Shown here: piece by piece, positions 7,206 to 16,230 of the stretch | How positions within the stretch are numbered: position 1 is the first letter of the stretch | Layout of the letters: the number at the start of each line of letters is the position of its first letter | Origin: Hymenobacter jeollabukensis | Lineage (GTDB): Bacteria; Bacteroidota; Bacteroidia; Cytophagales; Hymenobacteraceae | NCBI RefSeq assembly: GCF_005771675.1 | Contig: NZ_VAJM01000014.1 | Coordinates: 157,464-221,463 of the forward strand | Reading direction: 5' to 3' | Length of the DNA stretch: 64,000 nucleotides | Notes under the pieces: model-generated | Databases searched by the model: none | The model's input: only the letters and a program-made list of their open reading frames with translations | Told to the model about the DNA's origin: nothing | Translations under genes and position numbers: made by a program

Positions 7206-9059
7206 ATGCCTAGCACCTCAACTCCGAATCAACCGCGCCCCGCTGCTCAGCCGGCCGCTCCCGTGGCCACCCTGCCCACTGGCATGGGCGCCATTCTGCA
7301 CGACAAGGGCGTGGCCTTCCGCGTGTGGGCCCCGCACGCCCAGGCCGTGGCCGTGGTCGGGCCCTTCAACGACTGGAACCCCGAAGCCCACCCGCTGCAG
7401 CACGAAGCCGACGGCTACTGGGCCGCTGACGTGCCCGGCCTGCAAGCCGGCACCGAATACAAATTCTGGCTCAAGGGCGAAAACGGCCAGGAGCTGACCC
7501 GCCACGACCCCTACGCCCGCGAAGTCACCCACTCGGCCGGCAACTCGGTGGTGCACGACCCCAACTTCGACTGGGGCGACGACCATTTCGAGATGCCCGC
7601 CTGGAACGAGCTGGTCGTCTACGAGCTGCACGTGGGCACTTTCTACGCCCCCGACCCCGCCCGCCCCGGCAACTTCCGCGACGCCATCGAGAAGCTGGGC
7701 TACCTGAAGAACCTCGGCGTGAATGCCGTGGAAATCATGCCGGCCACGGAGTTTCCGGGCTCGATGTCCTGGGGCTACAACCCGGCCCACCCCTACGCCA
7801 TCGAAACCGACTACGGCGGACCGCTGGCTTTCAAGGAGTTTATCCGGGCCGCCCACCAGCACGGCATTGCGGTGATTCTGGACGTGGTCTACAACCACTT
7901 CGGCCCCGGCGACCTGGACCTCTGGCAGTTCGACGGCTGGAGCGAAAACGACGGCGGCGGCATCTATTTCTACAACGACTGGCGCGCCGAGACGCCCTGG
8001 GGCCACAACCGCCCCGACTACGGCCGCCCGGAAGTGCGCCAGTACATCCGCGACAACGCCCTGCTCTGGCTCGAAGAATACCGCGTCGACGGCCTCCGGG
8101 CCGACGCCATTGCCCACATCCGCAACGTGGACGGCACCAACGACCCCGCCCGCGACCTGCCCGACGGCTGGAGCCTGATGAAGTGGGTGAACGAGGAAGT
8201 GCACGCCCGCATGCCGTGGAAAATCACCATCGCGGAGGATTTGCTCGGCAACGAGTACATCACCAAAACACCCGGCGAAGGCGGCCAGGGCTTCTCCACG
8301 CAGTGGGATTCGGCCTTCGTGTACCCGGTGCGCGAGGCGCTGGTGACGCCCAACGACCAGGACCGCAGCATGCCGGCCGTGGCCGCGGCGCTGACGAAAG
8401 TGTACAACGGCGACGCGTTTCAGCGCGTCATCTACACCGAGTCGCACGACGAGGTGGCCAACGGCAAGGCCCGCGTGACCGAGGAAATCATGCCCGGCGA
8501 CGCGGCTTCGTGGTTTCCGAAGAAACGCTCCACCCTGGGCGCGGCGCTGGTTTTCACCGCCCCCGGCATCCCGATGATTTTCCAGGGCCAGCCCATGCTC
8601 GCCGACGGCTCGTTTTCGGACGACCAGCCCCTGGACTGGGCCCGCGAAGAGCAGTTCGGCGGCCTAGTGCACCTGTACCGTGACCTGATAGCGCTGCGCC
8701 GCAACTACCACGGCACCACCCGCGGCCTGCTGGGCCAGCACATCGAGGTGTTTCACGTGAATGACGACGAGAAGGTGCTGGCCTTCCGCCGCTGGGATGC
8801 CGGCGGCCCCGCCGACGACACCATCGTGCTCTGCAACTTCGCCGACCGCGGCCACGACGCCTACACCATCGGCCTGCCGACGGGCGGTCAGTGGCACGTG
8901 CGCTTCAACTCCGACTGGGCCGGCTACGACCAGGAATTCGGCAACTTCGAGAGCGTAGGCGCCGGGGCCGAGGCGGGCGAGTACGACGGGCTGCCGTTTG
9001 CCGGCACCTTCGGGCTGGCGCCGTACTCGGTGCTGATTATTTCGCAGGACGCGGAGTAG
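7206..9059 (+). CDS. GH13 alpha-glucan branching-type enzyme
   Basis: The 617-residue protein has a CBM48-type N-terminal domain (VAFRVWAPHAQAVAVVGPFN, about 30-110) and a GH13 barrel. Conserved regions are visible: ILDVVYNHF (region I), VDGLRADAIAHIRN with the nucleophile Asp (region II), TIAEDLLGNE with the acid/base Glu (region III), and YTESHDEVAN (region IV). A C-terminal beta domain ends the chain. CBM48-GH13 proteins of this shape are branching enzymes or related alpha-glucan hydrolases such as TreZ. The glycogen synthase immediately downstream favours branching. ATG 7206 was chosen over an upstream TTG at 7182. A strong terminator separates it from the synthase gene. Confidence 0.85.
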   Translation: MPSTSTPNQPRPAAQPAAPVATLPTGMGAILHDKGVAFRVWAPHAQAVAVVGPFNDWNPEAHPLQHEADGYWAADVPGLQAGTEYKFWLKGENGQELTRHDPYAREVTHSAGNSVVHDPNFDWGDDHFEMPAWNELVVYELHVGTFYAPDPARPGNFRDAIEKLGYLKNLGVNAVEIMPATEFPGSMSWGYNPAHPYAIETDYGGPLAFKEFIRAAHQHGIAVILDVVYNHFGPGDLDLWQFDGWSENDGGGIYFYNDWRAETPWGHNRPDYGRPEVRQYIRDNALLWLEEYRVDGLRADAIAHIRNVDGTNDPARDLPDGWSLMKWVNEEVHARMPWKITIAEDLLGNEYITKTPGEGGQGFSTQWDSAFVYPVREALVTPNDQDRSMPAVAAALTKVYNGDAFQRVIYTESHDEVANGKARVTEEIMPGDAASWFPKKRSTLGAALVFTAPGIPMIFQGQPMLADGSFSDDQPLDWAREEQFGGLVHLYRDLIALRRNYHGTTRGLLGQHIEVFHVNDDEKVLAFRRWDAGGPADDTIVLCNFADRGHDAYTIGLPTGGQWHVRFNSDWAGYDQEFGNFESVGAGAEAGEYDGLPFAGTFGLAPYSVLIISQDAE

Positions 9060-9079
9060 GCCCAACAGCAACTCTGGGC

Positions 9080-9125
9080 GGCGGGCGGCGGTGGTTTTGA
9101 AAAAAACTGCGCCGCCCGCCTTTTT
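9080..9125 (+). terminator. Intrinsic terminator after the GH13 gene
   Basis: An 11-bp perfect stem GGCGGGCGGCG/CGCCGCCCGCC with a 19-nt loop is followed by TTTTT. It lies 20 bp after the GH13 stop and 73 bp before the glycogen synthase start, so the two genes may be separate transcription units. Confidence 0.85.
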
Positions 9126-9197
9126 GCTGATGTTTTGCCCGCAAAACCACCGGGCAGCTTCTATCTTGCCGCAAGTCCTCCAACGCGCCCTTACCGA

Positions 9198-11042
9198 ATG
9201 CAATTTCCCGCCTCCGCCCCCGAAACCGTTGTGCCCAGTGCCCTGCTCCTGGAAGTCGCCTGGGAAGTCTGCAACCAGGTTGGTGGCATCTACACCGTTA
9301 TCCGCTCCAAGGTCCCGGCCACCGTCGACGTGTGGAACGACCGGTACTGCCTGCTCGGGCCCTACTTTCCGCAGCAGGCCCAGGCCGAGTTCGAGCCGCT
9401 GTCGGACACCCAGCTGGCCGCCGCCTACCACGACCCGGTGGCCCGCGCCGTGCGCCGCCTGCGCCAGCAGGGCCTGGAGGTGCACTACGGCCACTGGCTG
9501 GTGACGGGCAAGCCCCGGGTGGTGCTGATTTCGCCGTTTCAGGCCTACAACCAGCTCGGGCAGCTCAAATCCGACCTGTGGCAGCACCACCACATTCCCT
9601 CGCAGGAGCACGACGATTTGCTGCACCAGGTCACGGCCTTCGGGCACCTGGCTACGCGCTTCGTGCAGACGCTGGAGGCCGAAGCCGAAGCCGCCGAGTA
9701 CCGCATCATTGCCCACTTCCACGAGTGGATGACGGGCACCGCCATTCCGGCCCTGCGCCGCGAGCAGACCAAGGCCAAGCTGGTCTTCACCACCCACGCC
9801 ACCCTGCTCGGCCGCTACCTGGCCATGAACGACCCGAACTTCTACGACCACCTGCTGTACGTGGACTGGGAGCGGGAAGCCAAGCACTTCAACATCGACA
9901 CGGCCGTGCGCATGGAGCGGGCGGCGGCGCACGGCGCGCACGTGTTCACCACCGTATCGGAGCTAACGGTGCGGGAATGCATCTATTTGCTCGACCGGAT
10001 TCCGGACGCGGTGCTGCCCAACGGGCTGAACATCGAGCGGTTCGTGGCCCTGCACGAGTTTCAGAACCTGCACCAGCAGTACAAGTCGAAGATTCACGAA
10101 TTCGTGATGGCGCACTTCTTCCAGTCGTATTCCTTCGACCTGGACAAGACGCTGTACTTCTTCACCTCCGGCCGCTACGAGTACCACAACAAGGGCTTCG
10201 ACCTCACGCTGGAGGCCTGCGCCCGCCTGAACTACCGCATTCAGCAGAGCGGCCTGGAGGGCCAGGTGGTGTTGTTCATGATTACCAAGCGACCCTACCA
10301 CAGCATCAACGCAGAGGTGCTGCAGAGCCGGGCCATGCTCGACGAAGTGCAGAGCACCTGCGAGGCCATCGAGCAGCAGGTGGGCGAAAAGCTGTTTTAC
10401 CAGGCCGCCAGCAGCGCCGATTACCAGCTGCCCAACCTCAACGACCTCGTCGACGACTACTGGAAGCTGCGCTACCGCCGCGCCCTGCAAAGCTGGAAAA
10501 CCTCCCGCCTGCCCCCGGTCATCACCCACAACCTGGTGGACGACGGCAAGGACGAAATCCTGAACTTCGTGCGCCGCGCTAACCTGGTAAACAACCGCCA
10601 CGACCGGGTCAAGGTGGTCTACCACCCCGATTTCGTGTCGACGACTTCGCCGCTGTTCGGCATGGACTACGGGCAGTTCGTGCGCGGCTGCCACCTGGGC
10701 ATTTTCCCCAGCTACTACGAGCCCTGGGGCTACACCCCGCTGGAGTGCATTGCCAGCGGCGTGCCGGCCGTCACCTCCGACCTCTCCGGCTTCGGCGACT
10801 ACGTGCAGCAGCACGTGCCCGACCACGAGCAGAAGGGCATCTTCGTGGTGCGCCGCAAGGAGCGCAGCTTCGACGAGGCCGCCGAGGAGCTGACCGACAT
10901 GCTCTGGCGCTTCGTGATGCTCAACCGCCGGGAGCGGATCATGCAGCGCAATCAGGTGGAAAGCTCCTCCGGGCAGTTCGACTGGCACCAGCTGCGCCAG
11001 CACTACGACCGCGCCTACGAGCTGGCCCTGGAACGGGAGTAA
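9198..11042 (+). CDS. Glycogen synthase, GT3 (eukaryote-like) family
   Basis: The 614-residue product begins its conserved part with LLEVAWEVCNQVGGIYTVI, the hallmark N-terminal motif of GT3 glycogen synthases known from animals and fungi and found in Bacteroidota in place of bacterial GlgA. Other matching parts are HFHEWMTG and TTHATLLGRYLA for donor-sugar binding, and the C-terminal GIFPSYYEPWGYTPLECIAS with the catalytic E-x7-E type pattern. It transfers glucose from a nucleotide sugar to growing glycogen. ATG 9198 was chosen because upstream residues look non-conserved. The GH13 enzyme upstream is the likely branching partner. The DUF4198 gene starts 6 bp after its stop. Confidence 0.92.
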   Translation: MQFPASAPETVVPSALLLEVAWEVCNQVGGIYTVIRSKVPATVDVWNDRYCLLGPYFPQQAQAEFEPLSDTQLAAAYHDPVARAVRRLRQQGLEVHYGHWLVTGKPRVVLISPFQAYNQLGQLKSDLWQHHHIPSQEHDDLLHQVTAFGHLATRFVQTLEAEAEAAEYRIIAHFHEWMTGTAIPALRREQTKAKLVFTTHATLLGRYLAMNDPNFYDHLLYVDWEREAKHFNIDTAVRMERAAAHGAHVFTTVSELTVRECIYLLDRIPDAVLPNGLNIERFVALHEFQNLHQQYKSKIHEFVMAHFFQSYSFDLDKTLYFFTSGRYEYHNKGFDLTLEACARLNYRIQQSGLEGQVVLFMITKRPYHSINAEVLQSRAMLDEVQSTCEAIEQQVGEKLFYQAASSADYQLPNLNDLVDDYWKLRYRRALQSWKTSRLPPVITHNLVDDGKDEILNFVRRANLVNNRHDRVKVVYHPDFVSTTSPLFGMDYGQFVRGCHLGIFPSYYEPWGYTPLECIASGVPAVTSDLSGFGDYVQQHVPDHEQKGIFVVRRKERSFDEAAEELTDMLWRFVMLNRRERIMQRNQVESSSGQFDWHQLRQHYDRAYELALERE

Positions 11043-11048
11043 GCGGCC

Positions 11049-11876
11049 ATGAAACGTCTGCTCCTGCCCGGCCTGCTGCTGGCCGTCACCTCGGCCCTGG
11101 CCCACGAGTTCTGGCTGCAGCCCACGCGTTTCGCGGTGGCCGCGGGCAGCCGCGTGCACCTGGGCCGCTGGGTCGGCGCCGACTTCCAAGGCACGCGCTG
11201 GACCGGCCGGAGCGCCCGGCTGGAGCAGCTGCTGCACCTGCCGCCCGGCACCGCCGAGCCCACTGACCTGACCACCCCGGCCCGGCAGGCCGACACGCTC
11301 AGCACCACCGTGGAATTGCGGCAGCCCGGCGTGCACCTGCTGGCCCTGCGCACCAACGACGCCTTTATCACCCTGCCCGCGGCTGAGTTTGAGGCCTACC
11401 TGAAGGAAGAAGGCCTGAGCGACATCAGCTGGCAGCGGCAGCGGCGCAAGCAGCAGGACCAGCCCGGCCGCGAGGCCTACCGCCGCTGCGCCAAAACCCT
11501 GGTGCTGGCCGGTTCCGCCGCGGCCGTAGCAGCGGCCGACACCACCTACCGGCGCCGCGTGGGCCATCCGCTCGAAATCATTCCCGAGCAAAACCCCTAC
11601 ACGCTGGCACCGGGCGCCTCGCTCACCGTGCGCGTGCTGGCCGACGGCCGCCCCGCCGTGGCCCAGGCCGTGCAGGTGTGGTTGCGGCCTTTGGGCGGGC
11701 AGCCGGCCAAACATTTTACGTTGCACACCAACCAAAACGGCCGGGCGCTGTTTCAGCTGCAGGCCCCGGCCGAGGTGCTGCTGGCCGCCGTGCGCATGGT
11801 GCCCCTGGCCAAGCACCCGCAGGCCGATTGGCAAAGCACCTGGGCCTCGCTCACTTTTGGGGCGGCTGCGCGCTGA
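11049..11876 (+). CDS. Exported DUF4198-like protein
   Basis: The 275-residue protein has a clear signal peptide (MKRLLLPGLLLAVTSALA, cleavage before HEFWLQP). The mature N-terminus HEFWLQPTRF with its leading His is typical of DUF4198 proteins, a periplasmic group often found near metal transport and sometimes annotated as nickel or copper handling. The C-terminal half (PYTLAPGASLTVRVLADGRP) looks like an Ig/carboxypeptidase-regulatory beta sandwich. It starts 6 bp after the glycogen synthase stop and is probably co-transcribed, although a link to glycogen is not apparent. No metal transporter is adjacent. Confidence 0.75.
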   Translation: MKRLLLPGLLLAVTSALAHEFWLQPTRFAVAAGSRVHLGRWVGADFQGTRWTGRSARLEQLLHLPPGTAEPTDLTTPARQADTLSTTVELRQPGVHLLALRTNDAFITLPAAEFEAYLKEEGLSDISWQRQRRKQQDQPGREAYRRCAKTLVLAGSAAAVAAADTTYRRRVGHPLEIIPEQNPYTLAPGASLTVRVLADGRPAVAQAVQVWLRPLGGQPAKHFTLHTNQNGRALFQLQAPAEVLLAAVRMVPLAKHPQADWQSTWASLTFGAAAR

Positions 11877-11984
11877 AATTGGCGGAAAACCTATAACTTC
11901 GTAGGGTTCCGCCTCTATCCGACACCCGGCTTTTTTTCTTACCTTCGCAACCTACCCCCTCTTCGCACAACCCTCCTTCCTGGT

Positions 11985-12359
11985 ATGAAGTACTCCATCG
12001 ATAAAAAAGAGAACTACACGATCATCACGATTGACGAGAAAAAGCTCGACACCACCGTCGCGCCGGATCTGAAGTCGGAGTTCGTGAAGCTCAACGCCGA
12101 GGGCATCAACAACCTGATCCTCGACCTGCAGAACGTGAAGTACACTGATTCGTCGGGTCTGAGCTCCATTCTGATTGCCAACCGCCTCTGCAACTCCACC
12201 GGCGGCCTGCTCGTGCTGACGGGCCTGCAGGACCACGTGATGAAGCTCATCACCATTTCCAAACTGGAATCGGTGCTGCACATCCTGCCCACGGTGGAAG
12301 AAGGCATCGACCGCATTTTCCTGCACGCCATCGAGCGCGACCTGACCAGCAAGGAGTAG
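11985..12359 (+). CDS. STAS domain anti-anti-sigma factor
   Basis: The 124-residue single-domain protein matches SpoIIAA/RsbV-type anti-sigma factor antagonists. The central YTDSSGLSSILIA contains the serine (DSSG, residues 55-58) that is phosphorylated by an anti-sigma kinase in characterised members. LILDLQNV before it and GGLLVLTGLQDHV after it are the expected strands. No anti-sigma kinase or sigma factor gene is nearby, so its partner must be elsewhere. A palindrome built of GTTGTCA heptamers and the rnz gene follow. A TACCTTCG element at 11940-11947, 38 bp before the ATG, is a plausible promoter -7 element. Confidence 0.9.
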   Translation: MKYSIDKKENYTIITIDEKKLDTTVAPDLKSEFVKLNAEGINNLILDLQNVKYTDSSGLSSILIANRLCNSTGGLLVLTGLQDHVMKLITISKLESVLHILPTVEEGIDRIFLHAIERDLTSKE

Positions 12360-12379
12360 TTTTCGCTTAGGTGTCAGTT

Positions 12380-12428
12380 GCGAGGTTGTCAGTTGTCAGT
12401 TCGAGAAGCTGACAACTGACAACCTCGC
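12380..12428. repeat. Palindrome built of GTTGTCA heptamers
   Basis: Two perfect 20-bp arms (12380-12399 and 12409-12428) flank a 9-nt loop. Each arm contains tandem GTTGTCA-type heptamers. Degenerate relatives continue to the right (GGCAACTAACAACTGACCACTG) up to the rnz start. The element could fold into a strong RNA hairpin, and a CTCCTTTT run follows. Confidence 0.85.
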
Positions 12429-12480
12429 TCCTTTTGTAGCCGCCCCCGCGGCACCTGGCAACTAACAACTGACCACTGTT

Positions 12481-13392
12481 TTGGAGTTTGAGCTTACGAT
12501 ACTCGGCAGCGCTTCCGCCACGCCCATGCTCGGGCGCCACCACACGGCGCAGGTGCTCACCGTGGGCCGCGAGCCGTACCTGATTGACTGCGGCGAGGCC
12601 ACCCAGGAACGCCTGATCGAGCAGCGCATCCGCTTCGGGCGCATCAACTGCGTCTTCATCTCGCACCTGCACGGCGACCATTTTTTCGGCCTGTTCGGCC
12701 TGCTGGGCACCCTGCACCTGCAGGGCCGCACCGAGCCGCTGCGCATCTTCGGCCCCGCCGGCCTCGACGAAATCCTGACCACCCAGCTGCGCTGCTCCGG
12801 CACCCCGCTAAACTACGACGTGGACTTTGTGGCGGTGGATACCGAGCGGCACCAGCTCATCTACGCCGACCAGCTGGTGCAGGTGTATACCCTGCCCATG
12901 CGCCACCGCATTCCGTGCTGCGGCTATTTGTTTCGGGAGCAGCCCCGGCGGCGGCGCCTGCTCAAGGAAGCCCTGCCCGACTCGCTCACGCCCGAGCAAT
13001 TGCAGGCCCTCACGCGCGGCGAAGACCTCCGCGACGAGGCCGGCCACGTGTGGCTGCGTCACCACGACGTGACCACCGAGCCCCCCGCGCCCCGCAGCTA
13101 CGCCTACTGCTCCGACACGGTGTACCAGGAAAGCCTGGCGGAGCTGGTGCGCGGCGTCGACCTGCTCTACCACGAGTGCACTTTTCTGCACGAAATGCTC
13201 GACCGGGCGCAGCAAACCGGCCACTCCACCGCCCGGCAGGCCGGGCAGCTGGCGCGCCTGGCCGAGGTGAAGCAGCTGCTCATCGGCCACTTCTCCTCCC
13301 GCTACCGCGACCTGCAGCCCCTGCTCAGCGAAGCCCGCCGCGAGTTCGAACCGACCCAGCTAGCCGTGGAAGGCCTCACCGTGACGCTGTAG
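12481..13392 (+). CDS. rnz: Ribonuclease Z
   Basis: This 303-residue metallo-beta-lactamase-fold enzyme removes 3' trailers from tRNA precursors. It opens with FELTILGSASATPMLGRHHT, shows the metal-binding FISHLHGDHFFGLFGL (HxHxDH) near residue 60, then YHECTFLHE and a late LIGHFSSRY with further histidine ligands. The length is normal for bacterial RNase Z. The only sensible start is TTG 12481, directly after the degenerate end of the heptamer palindrome. The STAS gene upstream runs the same way, 121 bp away, with the palindrome between them. Confidence 0.93.
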   Translation: MEFELTILGSASATPMLGRHHTAQVLTVGREPYLIDCGEATQERLIEQRIRFGRINCVFISHLHGDHFFGLFGLLGTLHLQGRTEPLRIFGPAGLDEILTTQLRCSGTPLNYDVDFVAVDTERHQLIYADQLVQVYTLPMRHRIPCCGYLFREQPRRRRLLKEALPDSLTPEQLQALTRGEDLRDEAGHVWLRHHDVTTEPPAPRSYAYCSDTVYQESLAELVRGVDLLYHECTFLHEMLDRAQQTGHSTARQAGQLARLAEVKQLLIGHFSSRYRDLQPLLSEARREFEPTQLAVEGLTVTL

Positions 13393-13417
13393 CAGTTGGC
13401 AGTTATGAGGGCTAATA

Positions 13418-13537
13418 GGCCGTCATTCCGAGCGAAGCCGAGGAATCTCGCTGAATAGTAATTCTTTCGTCGAACGATGATTTTACTATCAGGCATCAGC
13501 ACGCGAGATTCCTCGACTTCACTCGGAATGACGGCCT
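13418..13537. repeat. Dispersed GTCAT-type palindrome, copy 2
   Basis: The arms AGGCCGTCATTCCGAGCGAA (start of the left arm at 13418) and its near-complement ending at 13537 pair over about 34 bp with a few mismatches, around a 51-nt AT-richer centre. It lies between rnz and the transporter gene, both on the plus strand. Confidence 0.8.
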
Positions 13538-13569
13538 GATTGCCTTCCTAAACGATTTACTTTGCCTTC

Positions 13570-14343
13570 ATGTCTACCCCGGCCAACTCCCTGTTTGCCC
13601 ACAAGAAGCAGCAGCTGTACCTGCTGCTCAGCGCCATTTTCATTGTCAACGCCCTGCTGGCCGAAATCATCGGGGTGAAGATTTTCCACGTCAACGGGCT
13701 GATCGGGCTGCCCGAAACGGTGCCGGGCGACCTGACGGCGGGCGTGCTGATCTGGCCGGCGGTGTTCGTGACCACGGACATTCTCAACGAGTACTTCGGG
13801 CCCAAGGGCGTGCTGCGGGTGAGCCTGCTCACGGCCGGGCTGATCCTGTACGCTTTTGCCGTCATCTACGCCACCACGCGGCTGCAGCCGGCCGCGTTCT
13901 GGCTCGACGTCAACAAAACCGACGCCCAGGGCCGGCCCTTCAACATCGACTACGCCTACCAAAGCATTTTCCGGCAGGGCGGCAACATCATCATCGGCTC
14001 CATCGCGGCCTTCATCATCGGGCAGCTGCTCGACGCGACGGTGTTCCAGCGCCTGCGCCGCATCACCGGCAGCCGCCTGATCTGGCTGCGGGCCACCGGC
14101 TCCACGCTCGTCTCGCAGCTGGTCGACTCGTTCGTGGTCCTGTTCGTGGCCTTCTACGTGTTCGGCAACTGGTCCTTCGAGCAGGTGCTGCAGGTGGCCA
14201 ACACCAACTACTGGTATAAATTCGCGGCGGCCGTGCTGCTCACGCCCGTGCTCTACCTGGCCCACAACCTCATCGACCGGTACCTGGGCCGGGAGGAAAC
14301 CGCCGAGCTGCAGCAGGAAGCTGAAGCCAACGTGGGCGTATAG
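13570..14343 (+). CDS. yhhQ: Queuosine precursor transporter (YhhQ/DUF165 family)
   Basis: The 257-residue polytopic protein matches the QPTR/YhhQ vitamin-precursor transporters that import preQ0 or preQ1 for queuosine tRNA modification. Hydrophobic segments include LLLSAIFIVNALLAEIIGV near the start, LIWPAVFVTTDILNEYFGP, and VLRVSLLTAGLILYAFAVI. The family-typical GSTLVSQLVDSFVVLFVAF follows near residue 180. The C-terminal cytosolic tail is short. The gene sits 178 bp after rnz, beyond a palindromic repeat, and is followed 34 bp later by an exported protein gene. Confidence 0.88.
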   Translation: MSTPANSLFAHKKQQLYLLLSAIFIVNALLAEIIGVKIFHVNGLIGLPETVPGDLTAGVLIWPAVFVTTDILNEYFGPKGVLRVSLLTAGLILYAFAVIYATTRLQPAAFWLDVNKTDAQGRPFNIDYAYQSIFRQGGNIIIGSIAAFIIGQLLDATVFQRLRRITGSRLIWLRATGSTLVSQLVDSFVVLFVAFYVFGNWSFEQVLQVANTNYWYKFAAAVLLTPVLYLAHNLIDRYLGREETAELQQEAEANVGV

Positions 14344-14377
14344 CCGAACCCTGTATCAACCTTAACCCGCTTAGCAC

Positions 14378-14998
14378 ATGATCAACCCGTTGCCCTACGC
14401 GCTGTTGCTAGCCAGCTTTATTCCAGCCCTGGCCCAGGCCCAGGATACTTACCAGCTTCCGGACGGTAGTACCGGCCAGGGTAAGCTATTCTACATCTTC
14501 GGCAGCGGCGAGCTGCAAGTACGCCAGCCCAAGAAAGACAAGCTTTTTCTAAGACCAGCGGCCGTCAAGAGCTTCACCTGGCACGGACAACGCTTCGAGC
14601 CAGTATTCAATTTCACCGTTCCACGCAAAGAGGGAGGTACTAAGCAAGTCAGCGCTGACTTTGCCATGGTCGTCGATACCGGCCGCGTCTGCCTGCTGAA
14701 CTATATCTACTCGTACGACGCACTGGCAATGGCTTCCAACAACGCCATAACCACGCGCCGGGTACACATGCAAACCTACTTGCTGAACCCACGCAACGGC
14801 CAGCCAATGCTGGCTGTACGCGACAAGAGTGGCCCCCTCATCGACGAGTCCTTCAACGCCGAGGACTACCAGCTCCTGCTCAAGGTCTTCAACAACGACC
14901 CCGAATTGGAGCAGCTGATTGCCCAACACCGCCTCAACGGCAAAACTTTACCCGACTACGTACGCGCCTACAACCAACGGGCCCGTCAGAAGTCCTAA
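14378..14998 (+). CDS. Exported protein of unknown function (206 aa)
   Basis: A signal peptide (LLLASFIPALAQAQ) precedes a mature part starting DTYQLPDGSTGQGKLFY. The body has beta-strand patterns (GSGELQVRQPKKDKLFLRP, FEPVFNFTVPRKEGGTKQV) and a more helical C-terminus (EDYQLLLKVFNNDPELEQLI). No family is recognised. Codon use is slightly less GC-rich than in trpS, which starts 8 bp after its stop, so the two may share a transcript. Confidence 0.8.
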   Translation: MINPLPYALLLASFIPALAQAQDTYQLPDGSTGQGKLFYIFGSGELQVRQPKKDKLFLRPAAVKSFTWHGQRFEPVFNFTVPRKEGGTKQVSADFAMVVDTGRVCLLNYIYSYDALAMASNNAITTRRVHMQTYLLNPRNGQPMLAVRDKSGPLIDESFNAEDYQLLLKVFNNDPELEQLIAQHRLNGKTLPDYVRAYNQRARQKS

Positions 14999-15006
14999 CC
15001 TTTCCC

Positions 15007-15984
15007 ATGTCCCGCATCCTGACCGGCATTCAGAGCACCGGCCGCCCGCACCTGGGCAACCTGCTCGGCGCCATCCTACCCGCCATTGAGCTGTCCAAGA
15101 GCTCGGCCAATACGTCCCTGCTCTTCATTGCCGACCTGCACTCGCTCACTACTGTGCGCGACGCGGAGCTGCTGCGCCACAACACCTACTCAGTAGCCGC
15201 CGCCTGGCTGGCCTGCGGGTTCGATACGGAGAAGAACCTGTTCTACCGGCAGTCCGACGTGCCACAGGTGACCGAACTGGCCTGGTACCTTTCCTGCTTC
15301 ACGCCCTACCCGATGCTGGCTAATGCCGTGTCGTTCAAGGACAAGGCCAGCCGGCTATCGGACGTAAATACGGGCCTGTTTACCTATCCCGTACTCATGG
15401 CGGCCGACATTCTGCTCTACGACGCGGACTTTGTGCCGGTGGGCAAGGACCAGGTGCAGCACCTGGAAATCACCCGCGACATTGCCTCGGCCTTCAACAG
15501 CCGCTACGGCGAAACCTTCGTGCTGCCCCAGGCTCGCACCGACGAGCAGGTGATGATTGTGCCCGGCCTCGACGGGCAGAAGATGAGCAAGTCCTACGGC
15601 AACATCATCGACATCTTCCTCGACGACAAGGCCCTGCTGAAGAACATCAAGCAGATTGTGTCGGACAGCACCCCGCTGGAGGCGCCCAAGAACCCCGATA
15701 CCGACAACACCTTCAAGCTGTTCGCCCTGCTGGCCTCGCCCGCCGAGGTGGAGGACATGCGCCAGAACTACCTGCGCGGCGGCTACGGCTACGGCCACGC
15801 CAAGCAGGCCCTGTTCGAGGTCATCCGCACGCGCTTCGTCCAGGAGCGGGAGCAGTTCAACTACTACATGCAGAACCTGCCCGAAGTCGACAAGAAACTG
15901 GCCGAAGGCGCCCGCAAAGCCCAGGATTACGGCGCTACGGTGCTCAACAAAGTGCGCGAGAAAGTGGGCTACCAGCCGCGCTAG
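15007..15984 (+). CDS. trpS: Tryptophanyl-tRNA synthetase
   Basis: This 325-residue class I synthetase charges tRNA-Trp. It shows GIQSTGRPHLGNLLGAI with the HIGH-type signature PHLGN, the tryptophan pocket region with LLYDADFVPVGKDQVQHLE, and KMSKSYGN as the second ATP-binding signature. The length fits the bacterial enzyme. It follows an exported-protein gene by 8 bp and ends at a nested palindrome and terminator. Confidence 0.96.
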   Translation: MSRILTGIQSTGRPHLGNLLGAILPAIELSKSSANTSLLFIADLHSLTTVRDAELLRHNTYSVAAAWLACGFDTEKNLFYRQSDVPQVTELAWYLSCFTPYPMLANAVSFKDKASRLSDVNTGLFTYPVLMAADILLYDADFVPVGKDQVQHLEITRDIASAFNSRYGETFVLPQARTDEQVMIVPGLDGQKMSKSYGNIIDIFLDDKALLKNIKQIVSDSTPLEAPKNPDTDNTFKLFALLASPAEVEDMRQNYLRGGYGYGHAKQALFEVIRTRFVQEREQFNYYMQNLPEVDKKLAEGARKAQDYGATVLNKVREKVGYQPR

Positions 15985-16000
15985 CCCACGGCAGCACCGG

Positions 16001-16192
16001 CCGTCATTGCGAGGAGGAACGACGAAGCAATCTTTCCTCCAGTAGCACCGCCGATACAATTCCTACAGACCGAAAACGGTACCGCCCGAAGACGTTCGAA
16101 CGACGTTTTCGGGCGGTGCTGTTTTTAGTTGGTACGTATTAGGCCGTCGTGCCGCGAGAGGAAAGATTGCTTCGCTTCGCTCGCAATGACTG
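16001..16192. repeat. Dispersed GTCAT-type palindrome, copy 3, with nested hairpin
   Basis: The left arm (CCGTCATTGCGAGGAGG, 16001 on) pairs with the right arm (GAGGAAAGATTGCTTCGC to about 16192), with an indel in the middle of the arms. The 120-nt interior contains a separate strong hairpin at 16081-16117. It separates the convergent trpS and the 16231-17151 gene. Confidence 0.75.
16081..16126 (+). terminator. Terminator-like hairpin inside the palindrome
   Basis: ACCGCCCGAAGACGTT pairs with a right arm ending GTTTTCGGGCGGT, with one bulge region, and is followed by GCTGTTTTTAG. It lies about 100 bp after the trpS stop and is the likely trpS terminator. Confidence 0.65.
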
Positions 16193-16230
16193 CAAGGTGA
16201 ACCGCCGGCGGGGCAGCGGCTGTCGGCTGC

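Noticed and set aside
9963..11834. 623-codon open minus-strand frame
   Set aside because: Antisense to glycogen synthase and the DUF4198 gene; composition biased to His, Gln, Gly and Val, no domain.
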